Below, in pieces: positions 11,291 through 24,157 of a DNA stretch of 64,000 nucleotides. Source of the DNA: Prosopocoilus inquinatus (Eukaryota > Arthropoda > Insecta > Coleoptera > Lucanidae); NCBI GenBank assembly GCA_036172665.1, contig CM069872.1, forward strand, positions 46,982,101 to 47,046,100, written 5' to 3'. Under the pieces are notes generated by a model. That model was not told the origin of the DNA. It saw only the letters and a program-made list of their open reading frames with translations, and did not search any database. A program made the translations under genes and the position numbers. Position 1 is the first letter of the stretch; every line of letters begins with the position of its first letter.

Positions 11291-14021
11291 AGAAGAGGAT
11301 TGTGAAGGCTTCAAAAGAATCGGCGATACTCTTAGGAGTGTAGTGACATATATTTCGATAAAAATAAAATTTTCAATAATTTATTTTTCCTTCTTTTATT
11401 GAAGAATTTTCAGTACCTCAAAACCTCATTGTACGACAGAAATTTTAAATTTAATTTTAAAAAATTAAAAAGCCGGAACCATCTAAAATCTCACTCTTGT
11501 TTCCGTTTCAGTAGCTAAAATAGTTGGAGTGGCAAGAAGTTTCATGTTTTTAAAATTCTTGGCATAGTTACATTTATCAAGAAATTCTTGAAAGCATTGG
11601 CTACCTTGCGAGGAACTATTGCATACCAATTGTAATGACATATACAGAGTCCAAAAGCATTGGAACACAGAGAAAGCAACAGTGGATTATTCCTCTCTAA
11701 ACTCGCTTAATGTAAAAGTTGATAATACAGGAAATAAAGGACGTTAAATCAAAATTCTAATTAAAATTTTCGTCTTCTATAATTCTTAAAAGTTTTTGGC
11801 GCATTGCCTCAAAAATTTACATGTAGAGGTTTGTTGGAACGAGAAATAATAATTTCTTTTCAATTCTAATGGAAAGACATTTCTTATTGAAACTTACAAA
11901 AGTCAAAAGTTTTGAAGGCAATAATGACACTACAAAAATAATTGGATTTTTTTTAAATAAAATTCATCAGAGGAGAAGCCTCGAGTCACTTTAAAAATAT
12001 AGTGATTCGTTTCGATTGATAGCGAATTTAATGAATTTTATTCAAAAATCGTTTAACTAATTACTAATCTAATGGATAATCCTTTAATCCTTTGATTAAT
12101 TGAAGAAGAAAGAAGTCGCAGTTTCTTGTTTAAATTGAACTGCACAATGCGACTTCATAAAATGCAGGCTACTATACCTCCTTTATTATCAACTTTTGGG
12201 CCTGGCATAAAATTGAACAAGTAATCTCTCGGGTAGGTTTTCAAGGTTAATACCTAGCATTTCTGGAGTAAAAATGGTATATAAAATTCATTTCTCTCAA
12301 CATACCTACTCCATTATCGAATCGGATTGATTCATCTCACTGTATCGCAAAAGAAATTGTCTTTTATCAAGAGTCAAAACGTGCTGGATCTATAAACGGT
12401 TACAAAATACATAATACGCGTTCACGTTCTTTTGGCTTTCAGAGTAGACCATGTTAGGATGGCATTTTTGTTGGTATCACTGAAAAATATGGACGTCAGC
12501 AAAATTGGGTTAGAGTTTCATGATTATTGATTTAATTTACTTTAACCTTAACATTTCCGACCATGGTACTATCATGGTATCATGGTAATCATTAGTCACA
12601 GTCATTATTACAAAATAGGAAGCTTTTGACAATGTCCGATTTTGACTTCTATCAAAGTACTGGCATATAACCTAACGAAAAAAAAATATAACCTGTTAGA
12701 AAGTGAAAAGATCGTGAATGCTTTATACTTGAGTATTAGGGTATGGTTTTTGAAATTTCTCATCTTGAATGGTGCTCTGACTGTAATAACGTAGATTGAA
12801 CGCGTATTAACTACGAAGTCAAAGTCGACTAGATGATAAATTTATGAAAGCACATCGTACGTTTAATTAACAAACATATAGACAAAATTCAAGCGTTCAA
12901 TCGATTATGGTGCTGCAAAACTGGTATTAATTTCTTAACGTAAAGAAGCCAAAAATAAAAAAAAAATGAAGTTATCAAATTTGTTCCTGAAGTAAAAGAA
13001 ACGATAATAACAATGCCGTGACCGTTAATGCTAAATAAGTGTGTGTGGTGCGTGTTTGTGCGTAGTTTCGACTTCAAACAAAGCAGGTTTCTGCCACCTG
13101 CTCGGATAATGCTGATAGAAACGCGGATAATGGCATACATGTGACTCGGGCACGACGTTTATAAAACATATTCACGACATGTTACGGTTTAGGAGGCTCT
13201 TATGCGACGGGTATAAAGTTATAAAACTGTTGATAAATGGTTTCGAGATAGCAACGCGGGCTGAAATATCGCAGGATGGCGTAAACACGAATAAAATTGC
13301 TTCTTGCGCGCTTGCGAAATTCAAATTTCTCCGGAGGCGATGGAGAAACGGAATTATTTATTTAATCTTCTCCAGCCGATAAAAGCAATTAATTATTTAA
13401 TTACTCGGTGAATTTGCATGTAATTGTGCGGACTGCAGGCTGGCTGGAATAAATGAGCTGTTGCAGTCGGTCGTAAAACTCCATCGCTTAACTTATGGAG
13501 TTCACAAATAAAAGGTGGGTGGTGTGCAGGGAGGAAAGGAAGGCGCATTAACATACAATGGTAGTTCGTTTGAACAAGCTTTGCATGTCTAAAGATTGTG
13601 TTTCGAGCCCGATTGTTAGACCAATAATCTACCCACCGTAATCTATTGCAAACAGAGAGGTATTAGAAAATTTATGTATAATATGTGCGATAGATAAACA
13701 TTAAGTCGATTAGTTGTGTATACACAGCCGGTGTTCGTCAGAGCTAAATTAACTTTTGACCGTCTGAAACAGTTTTCGGCTTTCATAATTATAGATCACT
13801 GTTTACTCAAAATGTTTTAAGGCCGCCGAATTATTCTCGGTAAATTTGGTTAGGATATCAACACCGGAATTGCATGTTTTACAAAGTGTTTGCTCTCAAA
13901 ATTATTTTTTGGTACATTTTCTTTCTGTATTTGACAAACACTTTCATGAAAAGGGCAACGATTAAATTTTCAAGCATTCAAAAAGTATTATCACATTTTC
14001 TAAATTAATTGTATCTTGGTA
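11291..14021. other. Non-coding; GC-punctuated block at 13150-13560
   Basis: No gene or clear repeat is visible over 2.7 kb. 13150-13560 has a different texture: GC-containing words (GGAGGCGATGGAGAAACGG, CTTGCGCGCTTGCG) alternate with homeodomain-type ATTA/TAAT cores (CAATTAATTATTTAATTAC). It is not shared with any other part of the window. It could be a cis-regulatory element, which is inference from composition only. Confidence 0.35.
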
Positions 14022-14572
14022 GTGGGTGGTGGGTTTTGAAACGCAACATAGGAAATCCCATGCTAATTTAACTTTGCTCGAGTATTGGGTTTCCTAATTA
14101 TTTTAGAGCAAAATTTCATAGAGGTTTCTTAAAGTGCGCTTCAAGATGAATCTGTCTGTGAAGTTTGAGAATTTTTCATTCGTTCAGTTCCAAGATATTT
14201 AAAAAAGATCAGCAATTCAATTGATACCAAACTATCAGCACGGCCCTGATCGATAAATGTTAAAATAAATTACTGGAAAAGCTTCTTCCATCAATCTTTT
14301 TCCAGAACGAACTAGATTTATGAAGTGTCTGTTCAATTTTCACTATCATTGATTAAGACTGCGCTGATAATTTGGTATAAATTGCGGTTTTTTTTTAATA
14401 TCTTAAAACTCAGCGTATGGAAAATTCTCAAACTTCACAAACAGATTCATCTTGAAGAGTACTTTAAAAAACCTACATGGAATTTTGCTGTAAAATAATT
14501 AGGGCAACCAATATTCGGGCATCTTTAAATTAACATGGGATTTCCTATGTTGCGTTTCAATGCAACACCCCG
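14022..14572. mobile_element. Fold-back MITE with long (about 220 bp) TIRs, TA-flanked
   Basis: The left arm (14022-14250) and right arm (14355-14572) are inverted copies sharing GAAACGCAACATAGGAAATC, AATTATTTTA.AGCAAAATT, TTCAAGATGAATCTG, GAAGTTTGAGAATTTT and AAGATATT. The loop is about 100 bases. Both outer ends touch TA (14020-14021 and 14573-14574), the target duplication of Tc1/mariner elements. The ends differ somewhat (GTGGGTGGTGG against CGGGGTGTTGC). No transposase is present. A transcript would form a long imperfect hairpin. Confidence 0.85.
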
Positions 14573-15919
14573 TATAAACTTCAAACTAGTATAAAAACGA
14601 ACATTAAAATGCATTACTTATTTGTTTTGAGTAATGTAACAAAAAGCAGAGAACGTCGTTGGTTTTTCTTTCTATTTAAGCAAGTGTCTACCTTTTTACC
14701 TTACGTAAAAGATTTTTATACTTACTTTAATGCGAGTCAATATAAAAACGAAATTATTATAAAATAACTCTCGTAATTCAATGCGCATTGGTTTAATAAT
14801 AAATTCCAGGTCGGAAGAAAAAAATTAATTAAATATTTATAGTTGATTTTATGTACAAGAAACTAAATTAAATTCTGCTTTCTGCAAGCGTTTTAAGTAC
14901 CGCTGTTCTCGTATAGATATCAGGTGATTTTTTTCAATAAAAAGAAAACTTGAACATAAGAGCACCTTTTCACTTAACGAGGTCATTAAGAAAATTATTA
15001 TTATACTTGCCACCTCCCATTGCAGACAGAATTATTACATCTCATTATACAATCAATTAAAGTATACTTTTGCAAAATTTTAATGTTAATTTTACCTTCC
15101 CGACTTAACGATCTCATTCGTCCTTATTACGGTTTCACAAATGAGCATCAAATAATAATAGCACCACAACATCCGAAGTAATGATACGCCGCTGGAGTTT
15201 CACGGAAATGGTTGGTACATCATATGGTCAGCGCATGAGAAGCACAAATTATCGACGAATTGCGAAAGCAAAGCAAAAACTGCCTTTCTTATTAAAACCT
15301 AATTATACTAATGAACACGTCGGCGTGGTGTTAAGTAACACGAACTTAATACGGAACATCATAAATTATCGTTTATTGAGGATATCTTACGTTTGCTGAT
15401 ATCGTGAGAGCAAAACATTTAATTATTCCAATTAGGCATTTAGCTCACTCAAGTGCGCTCGCATAATTCCGCCGTAATTTTTAACGGTCGATTGATTCGT
15501 TGCGGCTGAAATTTTTCTGCAGAATCATCGACGCACTTAACGCAAGTCTTAATTGGATTAATTACGGTTGCAAAAAGTTAATGAAGAAACTTACTGCCTG
15601 TTTCGACGTAATGCAAAATAAAATCGGCTTTAATGAACGTTATCTCTGAATAACATGTAATTAACTCGTCTGGAATTTATTTATTCCTATTAAAAAAAAA
15701 TTAAAGAACTATACACTTAAGGTAGAAGTAAGAATAAAACACGTTTATGTCACATGGACTGATCTGATACGATCAATCAACCGAACATGATCGCTTCTAC
15801 AAAACACAATCAGAGATTCAGAGAACTGAATCGAGGTAGATCACGTTTTTTTCTCTCCTTTTTAGGAAGTAGGTGAGACTAATCAAAAGTGATAATGATA
15901 AGAGGAAATGAACAAAAAA
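14573..15919. other. Non-coding; candidate regulatory block at 15170-15660
   Basis: There is no gene. 15400-15660 contains dense ATTA/TAAT words separated by GC-bearing words (ATTCCGCCGTAATTTTTAAC, GACGCACTTAACGC, TTAATTGGATTAATTACGG), a texture typical of conserved non-coding DNA. The frame at 15181-15399 has an ordinary composition and no recognised domain. Confidence 0.35.
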
Positions 15920-16302
15920 GTGGTGCTTGACACTCACTCAGTCGGTGGCATCAACTGATCCTGAGAACGTATGCTTGGGAGACAAGGCTTGCTAATATTC
16001 ATCGAGAGGATGTGTTTTATATAAACAGGTGAATGCATGCGAAGTTAAGAAGTCAACGTAGGAAGATCGTTTCTCCCGAGTCCATTGTGAGGGAGCTGCA
16101 GCTTCTAGTTTCGTCGCTGGAGTAAGCGGGGCCGGAAGAGCGGCCCCCGTAAGCGAAATATCCCACATTACTGAATAAATACTCGTAAAAAGGGTTACTT
16201 GTAATCGGCATGGTCCTCATCGAATTAGAATACGATGCCGACAGTCTAAGATGTTTACCTTCAGCGCCTGTTATGGTCAGAGAAGCGAGAAGGAAAGAAA
16301 GA
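15920..16302 (-). repeat. Dispersed 1.1 kb repeat family, copy B (truncated)
   Basis: This is homologous to about 3160-3545 of copy A in the same orientation: GTGGTGCTTGACACT, CATCAACTGAT, TGAGAACGTATGC, CAGCTTCTAG, GCGGGGCCGG, TACTCGTAAA, TTACCTTCAGCGCCTGTT and CAGAGAAGCGAGAA occur in the same order. Both outer parts of the family are missing. The open frame at 16053-16310 (minus) is only the repeat read through. Confidence 0.8.
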
Positions 16303-17274
16303 TGTAACAAAAAATCAAAAACAATTTTCTCTTGGAATAAAGTAAAATTCCAATAAAGTTTTCTAGATATAAAAAGGAATTCATTTCCATTGCTGTAGGA
16401 AATAGAGAATAAACGAAAGAAATTTTTAATTTAAAAAAAATTAAACAAAAAAACAGCAATAAGGAAGCCATAAAATGAATTGCATCGATCGCCGATGGTC
16501 TTATAATTGACCAACGAAACACGCGTAGGTATTATTGTTTGATGGTATGTTGATTGGTATTCTAGAGTAGGGACGCGGTTGATTATACACGTAATTGCGT
16601 ACTGTTGATTGTCATCTCATCTCGACGCTGGCGGCACTGCATTACATAGCTCGTTACATTAACATGCCTATTAACTTGATACAATACCTCCTCTAAGTTA
16701 GGTGGCTCGAAACAATGATTCCGCTAACTAACCTTGGGGGTGTCTGTCTTGTCTTTCGCGTTTAACTGTGACTTGTAATTATCTATGAAATTAGACCTTT
16801 GATGTCATAATTCCTTAATAGCGTCTGCGCTCTGAGCGACGGCGCTACTAAATAATTTACGACGTCGCGGGGATCGTTAGTCTTTATTTAATAATGTTAA
16901 TAGGAAGGCAATTGAACGCCCTCGTTGTTTCCATAAAAAAAAAGTGGGTTCGTGCAAGAACAAGCAAATACTCCAATCAATAATACAATTATATAAAAAC
17001 TCTTCACCAATTTAGATTATACAATATTAATTTAAATTGGCAACAGAGAAAATGAGAGAATACTATCATAAGACAGAAGATGATTGAAAAACCACATAAA
17101 AAATCTATAAAATAATGGAAGACCTACACATTAGAATGATCAGAAGCTAAGATTTGAAGAAAGAAAGCTATCCTGAAACCAATAAATCTGGGAACTATAA
17201 ATATCTGTTATGATGAGAGATGGCAGAAGAAGATCATGGCAGTAAAGAGTTTTCGTCTGAAGCTATACGCAGTA
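16303..17274. other. Non-coding, unique
   Basis: No gene, TIR or related repeat is recognised. 16790-16900 has a few GC words (GTCTGCGCTCTGAGCGACGGCG). The last 100 bases (GATGAGAGATGGCAGAAGAAG near 17210) may belong to the tail side of the SINE that follows, but this cannot be settled here. Confidence 0.4.
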
Positions 17275-17455
17275 CCCGCCATTTTTACCTCATCGGTGGT
17301 AACAACCATTCCAGGCAATCACATGGTATTTAATGAGGTGGCGTTGAACTTAAGACAACACAAATATCCATGGCCCTGGTGGGATTCGAACCCTTGCTAA
17401 CGAGTGACAAGATTTTATAAGTCGGCTAGACTAACCGCTGAGCCACCCGCTTGCC
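17275..17455 (-). mobile_element. tRNA-derived SINE, second family
   Basis: The minus strand reads GCGGGTGGCTCAGCGGTTAG (a very good RNA polymerase III box A), about 40 bases, then GGGTTCGAATCCCACC (a perfect box B). A non-tRNA body follows (CCATGGATATTTGTGTTG, CACCTCATTAAATACCATG). The tRNA-like head cannot fold as a full tRNA acceptor, because the 5' strand GCGGGTG is not complementary to the sequence after box B. It is therefore a SINE head or tRNA pseudogene, not a tRNA gene. It is distinct from the 10.3 and 53.6 kb SINEs. Confidence 0.78.
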
Positions 17456-18467
17456 CCAAGCAAAGAGTTAAACGGCATTATGGACCCGGAGAGCAAGGGG
17501 AGAATTACGAGTGCGTGGGTAATAGAAAGAAAAGATGGATACACGTGGAGACAAAAGTCCTGAGAGCCCTAAAAACATGGAAAAATTTATTATACATAGG
17601 CAAGTGGGTCTCGAAGGGGATTTTATCATCTCTCTCTAATTTTCTTCACGATAATAGTACGCAAAAATTAGAACCATGATGTTTTTAGTGTGTGGATAAA
17701 TCAAGTATGAGAATATTCATTAACTTTTTTAATGTTAAACTTCCTTTGTAATAAGTGAGTGCCTATTATCGTTGCATCTATGCAAAGTTAAGCGAACAAG
17801 CGATAAATATTAATACAAAACTTATAACAATAAAAAGTCATTGTTCGGGAAAATTCGTATTCCTATTATCATCATGCCACGTGCAACTATGCCAGTCGGT
17901 GGTCTTGAGTCAATTCACAATCACTAAAAGGAATGTTCCGACTAATTATCTTCCACCGTACGTAATAAAGCGCCGTCCACAAGCGCGACGATCCATACTC
18001 AACGAAAATAACTCGCGGATGAGGAAAAAAGCGGTCGGTTAGTACCGGCTTCCACGAAAATTATCATACATTAGCATATTTTAAATGTAAATGGAGATCG
18101 CGTTCGCTAAAACGATCTCGAAAACCATAAAAATACAGTTTCAGCTCGTCATATTGCACTTAACGTTGCAGCGGAATATAAAGTACGTTAACAGGAACAA
18201 TAAAAGTGAATTATCTATGGGTGTCGTCATCAAAAGGCTGTAAATTTTTTCCCTTTGGCGCTGTTTTAGTTCATTAAGTTGCTATTTCGCTTAATATTTA
18301 TTAACTTGGAGAAACATCATCACAAGTGCAGGTTCTCATTAGAAGAAAATTCAAAGAATGTGCTTTAAGATAGTATCAAAAATAACTTGATGAGCTACTA
18401 ACAATAGATTGTAAAGTCGGTCGCGGTTACAACGGGAAATTTCAGATATTCTCCAAAGTTGTACATT
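17456..18467. other. Non-coding; possible regulatory DNA near 17930-18240
   Basis: No recognised gene. The 95-codon frame at 17755-18042 begins with GTG, not ATG, and has no domain. 17930-18240 is unique and moderately GC-punctuated (AAAACGATCTCGAAAACC, TTAACGTTGCAGCGG). Confidence 0.35.
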
Positions 18468-18470
18468 TTT

Positions 18471-18568
18471 CTTTATCCGCCCGTTGTTCGGAAAGGGTAG
18501 CCTGTCCCCTGCATCTGCATGCGGCATTGTTCTTTATCCGCCGGTGGTTCAGACAAGTGTCTACCCTG
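18471..18568 (+). repeat. Two-unit short tandem duplication
   Basis: The word TTCTTTATCCGCC followed by G.TGTTC/GTGGTTC occurs at about 18471 and again at about 18530, each followed by a CTGTCC/GTGTCTACCCTG segment. This is a diverged duplication of about 60 bases. Confidence 0.55.
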
Positions 18569-18574
18569 CAAATC

Positions 18575-18715
18575 TTAAATTGTACCCTAATGCCTTCTGA
18601 CCACTATAAGTAAGATAATAGGTAGACAGACAAGCAAATGAGCAAGCAGGTAAACAGCAACAAAATAAAAACATGAAATAAGTTTCAGAACGAGTTTGTT
18701 TACTTCTAGGTCTCG
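18575..18715 (+). repeat. Dispersed 140-bp repeat, copy 1
   Basis: It matches 51272-51410 in the same orientation: TTAAATT, TTCTGACCA.TATAA, AATAGGTAGA/AATAGATAGA, GCAAG.AGGTAAACA, ACATGAAAT and GTTTGTTTA occur in the same order. No coding or structural motif reveals its origin. Confidence 0.65.
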
Positions 18716-19617
18716 ATTTTTTGACGCCACTATCTGCGGCGGACATGAAGAATCTATAATCTTCCGCTAAATGATAATATAACAATTCGAAAGTAACTGA
18801 GAATCCTGATTTACTGAATTACTGAAAATTGTTAAACTCGTAAAATTCGCAAATGTTTACGTGAAGCAAAGAAAGAAAAAGTATGATGTTTTTGAAAGTA
18901 AAGTATCGTCGATAAAGAACTGGATTCTTTAAGAAACAAGACGACAAAAAAGTTGGTGTTACATGTGGATACTTAAAATCACTTTAGATAGCGTAAGTTG
19001 AAATACGAGTTGAAGTGTTAGAAGTGTAAGTGCGATATATTTACTACCGCGACCTGGGAGACGAGACTAAGTTGAACACATGCTTTAGATAATGGTTGCC
19101 CCCACACACGCTGCCGCAGAACCTGAATAAAAAGGCCATAAAAATAAAAGCGCTCGACGTGAACAAGAATGGAAACAAGATTAAATAAAGTCGAGGTGTG
19201 GCACCGCCGCCGAACACGTATGCTACAAGTTTACAATTAAAAACAAAAGTCGAGATTTTGTTTGCTTACGCTCGCCCGAACACGAGACCGGACAAGCACA
19301 AAAAACAAGGCATTTACTCTAAAAATATCTGGTGAAATATTATACGCTTATGTCTTCTCATTATTTTCGAACGTAATGACATACGTCTGGTTATTTGTTT
19401 TTGTTTTGTCACATTAAGCAAACACTGTGAATGTGCGGTTTATTTATCTAATCAGAGAGTGACTGCTACTCGACAGTACCAGGAAAGCTTTTTAGTTAAA
19501 GGATTTACCCTACGCATTAGCCACGTACATACTTATATTATTAAAAAAAAAAATGAGCAACAACGGAAATACTATTATTATAGTTATATATTCAAAAAAT
19601 TTAGAATTAAAAAAAAT
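18716..19617. other. Non-coding, unique
   Basis: No gene or related repeat is recognised. The 68-codon frame at 19459-19665 is low-complexity, runs into repeat copy C and begins without ATG. Confidence 0.4.
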
Positions 19618-20592
19618 TCGATATATCTGAGAAGCACCAGCATGATTACTTTATTGATTTGGTAATATGATACTGGGGTATGTCTGGCCCACGCAGGCAA
19701 AGAAACGGAAAAGATTACGATAGTCTGCTGAGGGTTAGGGCGACGGATAAACATATGCATAAAGGCGTTAATGAGTGGGTATTTGACAAGGGGCTATCCG
19801 CGAAATATTACAGGATACCTTACGGAATATGATCTTAGATGGTATGTTCTGGCAGAAATAGTAGGGCGATACATCCTCATTATCGGCAATGTGGTATGAG
19901 AGTCATACAGTTATGGGGAGTCATTCTGGTAACAGAATATCGTTCTGGTGGCGATGGCCAGCGGTGTTGACCAAAAAATGTTATCGTATTCCAGCATACG
20001 GTATCGTGGGACTTGTCGCGGTGAAAAGCAGCACCGATGAAGAGCATGGTACCGGCTAGACAATTCAGTTGGTTGTATTGATGACCAGGTGATAGCTTTG
20101 AGTTATCCAGAACAGTCTGACATTATGATGACGCCAGAAAGGTGCGGAGTGGTGCTTGACGCTCACGCAGTCGATGGCATCAACTGATCCTGACAACGTA
20201 TACTCGGGGGGGCAAGGCATTCTAATATCCATCGGGGGGAGGTTTTTATATTCATAGGTTAACGCTTACGAGAATAAGCAATCAACGTACGAGGATGGCT
20301 TCTCCAGTGTTCAGTCCTGATATGCGGAAGTTACAGCTTCTAGATTCATCGCTGGAGTAGGCAGGGTCGGAAAAACGGACCCGGTAAGTGATATGATCCA
20401 TATCACTGAACAGATACTCGTAAAGGTTAACTTGTAATGTGCATGGTCCTTATCGAATTGGAATGCGATGCCCGAAAGCTAAGACGTTTACCCTCTACGC
20501 CTTAAGCAATCAAGGCAGCCAGAAAGAAATAGGGAACACAGGGAATGAGAGAGACTGTCAATAATATTTAAACAAAACAATCTAGCCCAACA
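19618..20592 (-). repeat. Dispersed 1.1 kb repeat family, copy C (diverged)
   Basis: It aligns along its length with copy A in the same orientation, from GATATATCTGAGAAGCACCAG to TCTAGCCCAACA. It is more diverged and has internal deletions. Shared landmarks include TTGGTAATATGATA, CCTTAGATGGTATGTTCTGG, CAGGTGATAGCTTTGAG, TGGTGCTTGACGCTCACGCA, GCTAAGACGTTTACC and ATAATATTTAAACAAAA. Confidence 0.8.
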
Positions 20593-21473
20593 CTAGAAAT
20601 AATTGAAAATAAATTACTAATTTTAAGCTAAATTTTCAAATAAATAAATGAAAGTTTCATGCAATTGAAAATTTTCTCAATTATTACAGTCTAGACGTAG
20701 CAATGGTATGAGACAATTCACTTCATTCAACCCATATCATGTTTCTTCTGACAAGGATTTATTGTAATAACCATGTAAATCGTACATACAACAAGGCCCA
20801 TTATCACGGTAACTTGACATTTTCCTGACACAATTCTGTACAAATTTTCATATAAAATACAATTTTTACGTGAACTCTGCCGTACGAACGTGGGCAATAA
20901 TTTTTATCCTGTAGGTGGAATTTACCTCCTTATTATGAACATTCCAAACTGCTGACTAAACTCTTGTACACCATTTCCTTTTCCTACGGTAGTAATAATT
21001 ATCTCGTATTACTTACAGAATATCTTGTAATGCCTACGTGAATCTTAATATTGTCGTATAATCCCACATGCTTCCTAATAATTTGTGATATTACACAAAT
21101 AAGATCCATCGTTGGCCTCAATAACAAATAATATTTCCTTAAATAAATTCATAAATAACAACTCCGTGGGTCCATTAAATCACGTAGGAACTTTTCAGAC
21201 CACTTGAAATACTTATAAGATAGCAGTGCGTTCGTTCAGTCGCTTCTAAAAGTACGAAAAATTAATTGGTTAACTAATATTTGATGGTGTGATTGATTTT
21301 TGTTTGTACTATACTTTTCAGATTCAGGGGACATGTGCGTCATCATATTCAGTTCCTAATACAAATTCTGTAAAGTTATGTATAGTTAATTTTACTTTCA
21401 AATTGGATTGGTTTTAAAAATGTTTGGAAAGTTGTAGCGTTCCATATGTTCATGATAAGTAATAAAGGACATA
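20593..21473. other. Non-coding, unique AT-rich DNA
   Basis: No gene is visible. Between 20880 and 21190 loosely similar words (CTACGGTAGTAATAATTA, CCTACGTGAATCTTAAT, TCACGTAGGAAC) suggest a very degenerate periodicity, too weak to call a tandem repeat. Confidence 0.35.
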
Positions 21474-21658
21474 CTCTGTTTTTTTTTTATTTCGGAGGAG
21501 TACTTTGAAATTTTGGGGCTAAAGACGAGCTTTGTCATTGGTCAAACGAGCTTCGTCATTGGTCATTGGTCAATTCCGATCAGCTACCAACGACAAAGCT
21601 CGTTTTTAGCTCCACAATTTCAAAGTATGCTTCCGAAATAAGAAAAAAAAACACAGAG
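21474..21658. mobile_element. 185-bp palindromic MITE, TA-flanked
   Basis: Arms of about 65 bases are inverted copies: left CTCTGTTTTTTTTTTATTTCGG..., right its inverse ending AAACACAGAG. They share TACTTTGAAATT.TGG.GCTAAA.ACGAGCTTTGTC. TA lies on both sides (21472-21473 and 21659-21660), as for Tc1/mariner-derived MITEs. The loop contains a direct repeat of CGAGCTT.GTCATTGGTCA. Confidence 0.85.
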
Positions 21659-21660
21659 TA

Positions 21661-24157
21661 TAGACGGAAAAGAGATGTACTTAGACAATCAGGCAAGAAA
21701 GTATCACCTTGACAAGGAACGTGTTCAATAGTAAATCGATTCACTGTACTGTAATCAGTTGTGAAGAAATAACTAATTAAAAATATACCAGGAAGAACAT
21801 TTGTTTTAGATTTATTTTATTTCGTACTTCGTTACAGGCCTTCTCCGAGTGTTCTTGAAAAATATTTTCTAATGTTTTCGATAAAATATTTTTTTAGAAT
21901 TTATTATGAGTAGGTATATTATTTTTTAATCTATTATAACCAAACAGCAGCAAGCCTGGGTTACCCATGGCAGCACGACAATTAATCGATCAGTTCGATA
22001 AATTCGAGTATTTTTCTAGGCTAGTTGCCTAGTAGTGTTTCATCGTTACACAAAATCGTAGATTCATACTAACAGTGAACCAGGTCATTCATGGGTCTAA
22101 TAAAGAGATAAAGTGGTAAGTAAAAGTCTGTACGATTGGGTATAACGGTCAAGTTAAATCGATTACGTAAAGGTTAAGATGCGTGCATTACTCCTTCCAG
22201 TGGCGTTGAATACATATTATAACTCTACTTTTTAATGATTTTCTTCTGTGATAAATCATCAATTGGAAATCAACAATACGATCTGTGGATAGAACAACTG
22301 CGAATATTAAATCATGCAGCGCATCAAGTATTTGGAAACAAGTTTCAATTGATCGCAATAATGCATATGTACAGTCCGACGAATAGGTATTGAAACAAAA
22401 CGCCTCGTCTGGAAATCCTGACCATGACCGATGTTTGGTTATAACAACTCTATTGACTCCTTCTTTATTTTGTACTTTAATATTTTATCTGACATTTTCT
22501 TCGCATTGTACAATCAATAACCCGCTTGTAAGATTTATTTATGATAAGTGTCTGATGTTTTACTGAAAAATGTGTTTTAATTTAATTCTTATTAACTAGA
22601 TCATACTGTTGTCTGGGTCTAAAAATACCCACGAGTAAATTGGGCCAAATTATCATAATCCAAGCAATATTTTCAATTCTAAATCCTAATTCTTTTGACC
22701 AGCGCTACGTAGACAGTTTGTTTTTGCCTTCAACTTTGTGTATAAGTTGGTTTAATCTGTAGTTCACGTACTGGGTACGTACAACCGCAACCAAAGTTAA
22801 TATCATAGGCGTAAAGAAACTGCATCAATTTAGGTAGCTGATGACGGACGTCGTAATTTGTGCTTTGTGATATATGTTTCTGATTACGATATAGCGACAA
22901 TTAATGTTCTTTTTTTACGAATGACTGCTGGGAGCAGCTCTAGATCATCTTGCACAAGCGCAGAAAGAGCGACCATATGTGGTGGCGTATTCGGATGGCT
23001 TTTGCTCGACCCGAGAGCAATGAATTCGCATGAATTCGAATGAACATGATTGCACTAAAACGGAGCAAAATTTTTACATCATATTGAGAGATAGTACAAG
23101 AGAATAGAGCATTGTGGAGAAGATGCGTGTGGTGTTGAAATTACCTTCAAAGAGCACATCTAATCCGATCAAGTACAGTTCTGTTCTAATCAGATCTGGC
23201 GCAGCTCTGGAGCCTTAATTCGAAGATGCCCTAAGGCAACGATAAAAGCTTATTAAGTTCGCTTACATATTTTGTTTAAATTTTTAGTCCTGAAGGAAAT
23301 GATTTCCATTTTCTACAAGATATATGTGTAAGCAAGATATGCTGGTTTTAATTTATCCATCAACTTCTCAAACGATAAAATTAGTCTTGCACAAGGCAAG
23401 TCCAATAATGTATCTTCCGCAATAGCCCTCAAACCAAACACGTGTCGAACAATACACGGTTGATTTTTATACTTCATTAGTTTCAGTTTCCGTAATGGGT
23501 AACGAAATCGTGTGCAGCGCATTCTCTTTGGCCGTTGCCTTACACAATAAAAAAACGCCCTAAACGGTGCACATTAAACGAGGCAACTTCTGGTAGAGAA
23601 GTACGAATGGATACGTCGGAATAACCCCAGGAGGTACATTTCGTATGCATGACAATATGTAATTAAACCAGCTACCGTATGCACACTCGTACAAGATTAG
23701 CCGAGTCGAAGTTGCTAATTATTACTCCGCCAATAAAGCGCTAATTAATTGATTAACGAAGCCAGCGTTCTCTCTTAACTGAGCTCGCGCTATTTTTCAG
23801 ATACGCCAACCTGTCGCCGTGTGCACACGTACGTGCAAATGCCTTGTTTTAATTTTATTGGCGCAACGAGCAATTAAAACGCGGCAATTATGCTATTAAT
23901 AAACGAGGGAAGTTAATGTGAACTTGTGAAGCGAGATGCCGCCGCCTGCTGTGAAGATAAATGTTTCGTAAGGAAAAACTTAATTTACTGCTGCGCCATC
24001 TTAATGCGCGTATATTATTACATCTTATAAAACAGATAATTCCAGATTTAATTAGAAGATAATTTCATTGGTGTTTATATAGGTGGATATTATCAAGAAA
24101 AATCTAAAACTCCTTGTTGCAACAATTTTGTTCTGGTTTTAATACGTTACAACCCTA
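21661..24157. other. Non-coding; candidate regulatory block at 23560-24030
   Basis: No gene is visible. 23690-23960 is the clearest regulatory-looking stretch in the window. Homeodomain-type cores (GCTAATTAATTGATTAACG, GAGCAATTAAAACGCGGC, AATTATGCTATTAATAAACG) alternate with GC-rich words (GAGCTCGCGC, CCTGTCGCCGTGTGCACACG), and nothing in it is repeated elsewhere. This is inference from composition. The frames at 22858-23043 and 23313-23522 have no recognised domain. Confidence 0.35.

Noticed and set aside
17390..17455. tRNA gene on the minus strand (box A and perfect box B)
   Set aside because: The acceptor ends do not pair and no proper anticodon arm forms; a non-tRNA body follows directly. 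It is a SINE head or pseudogene.
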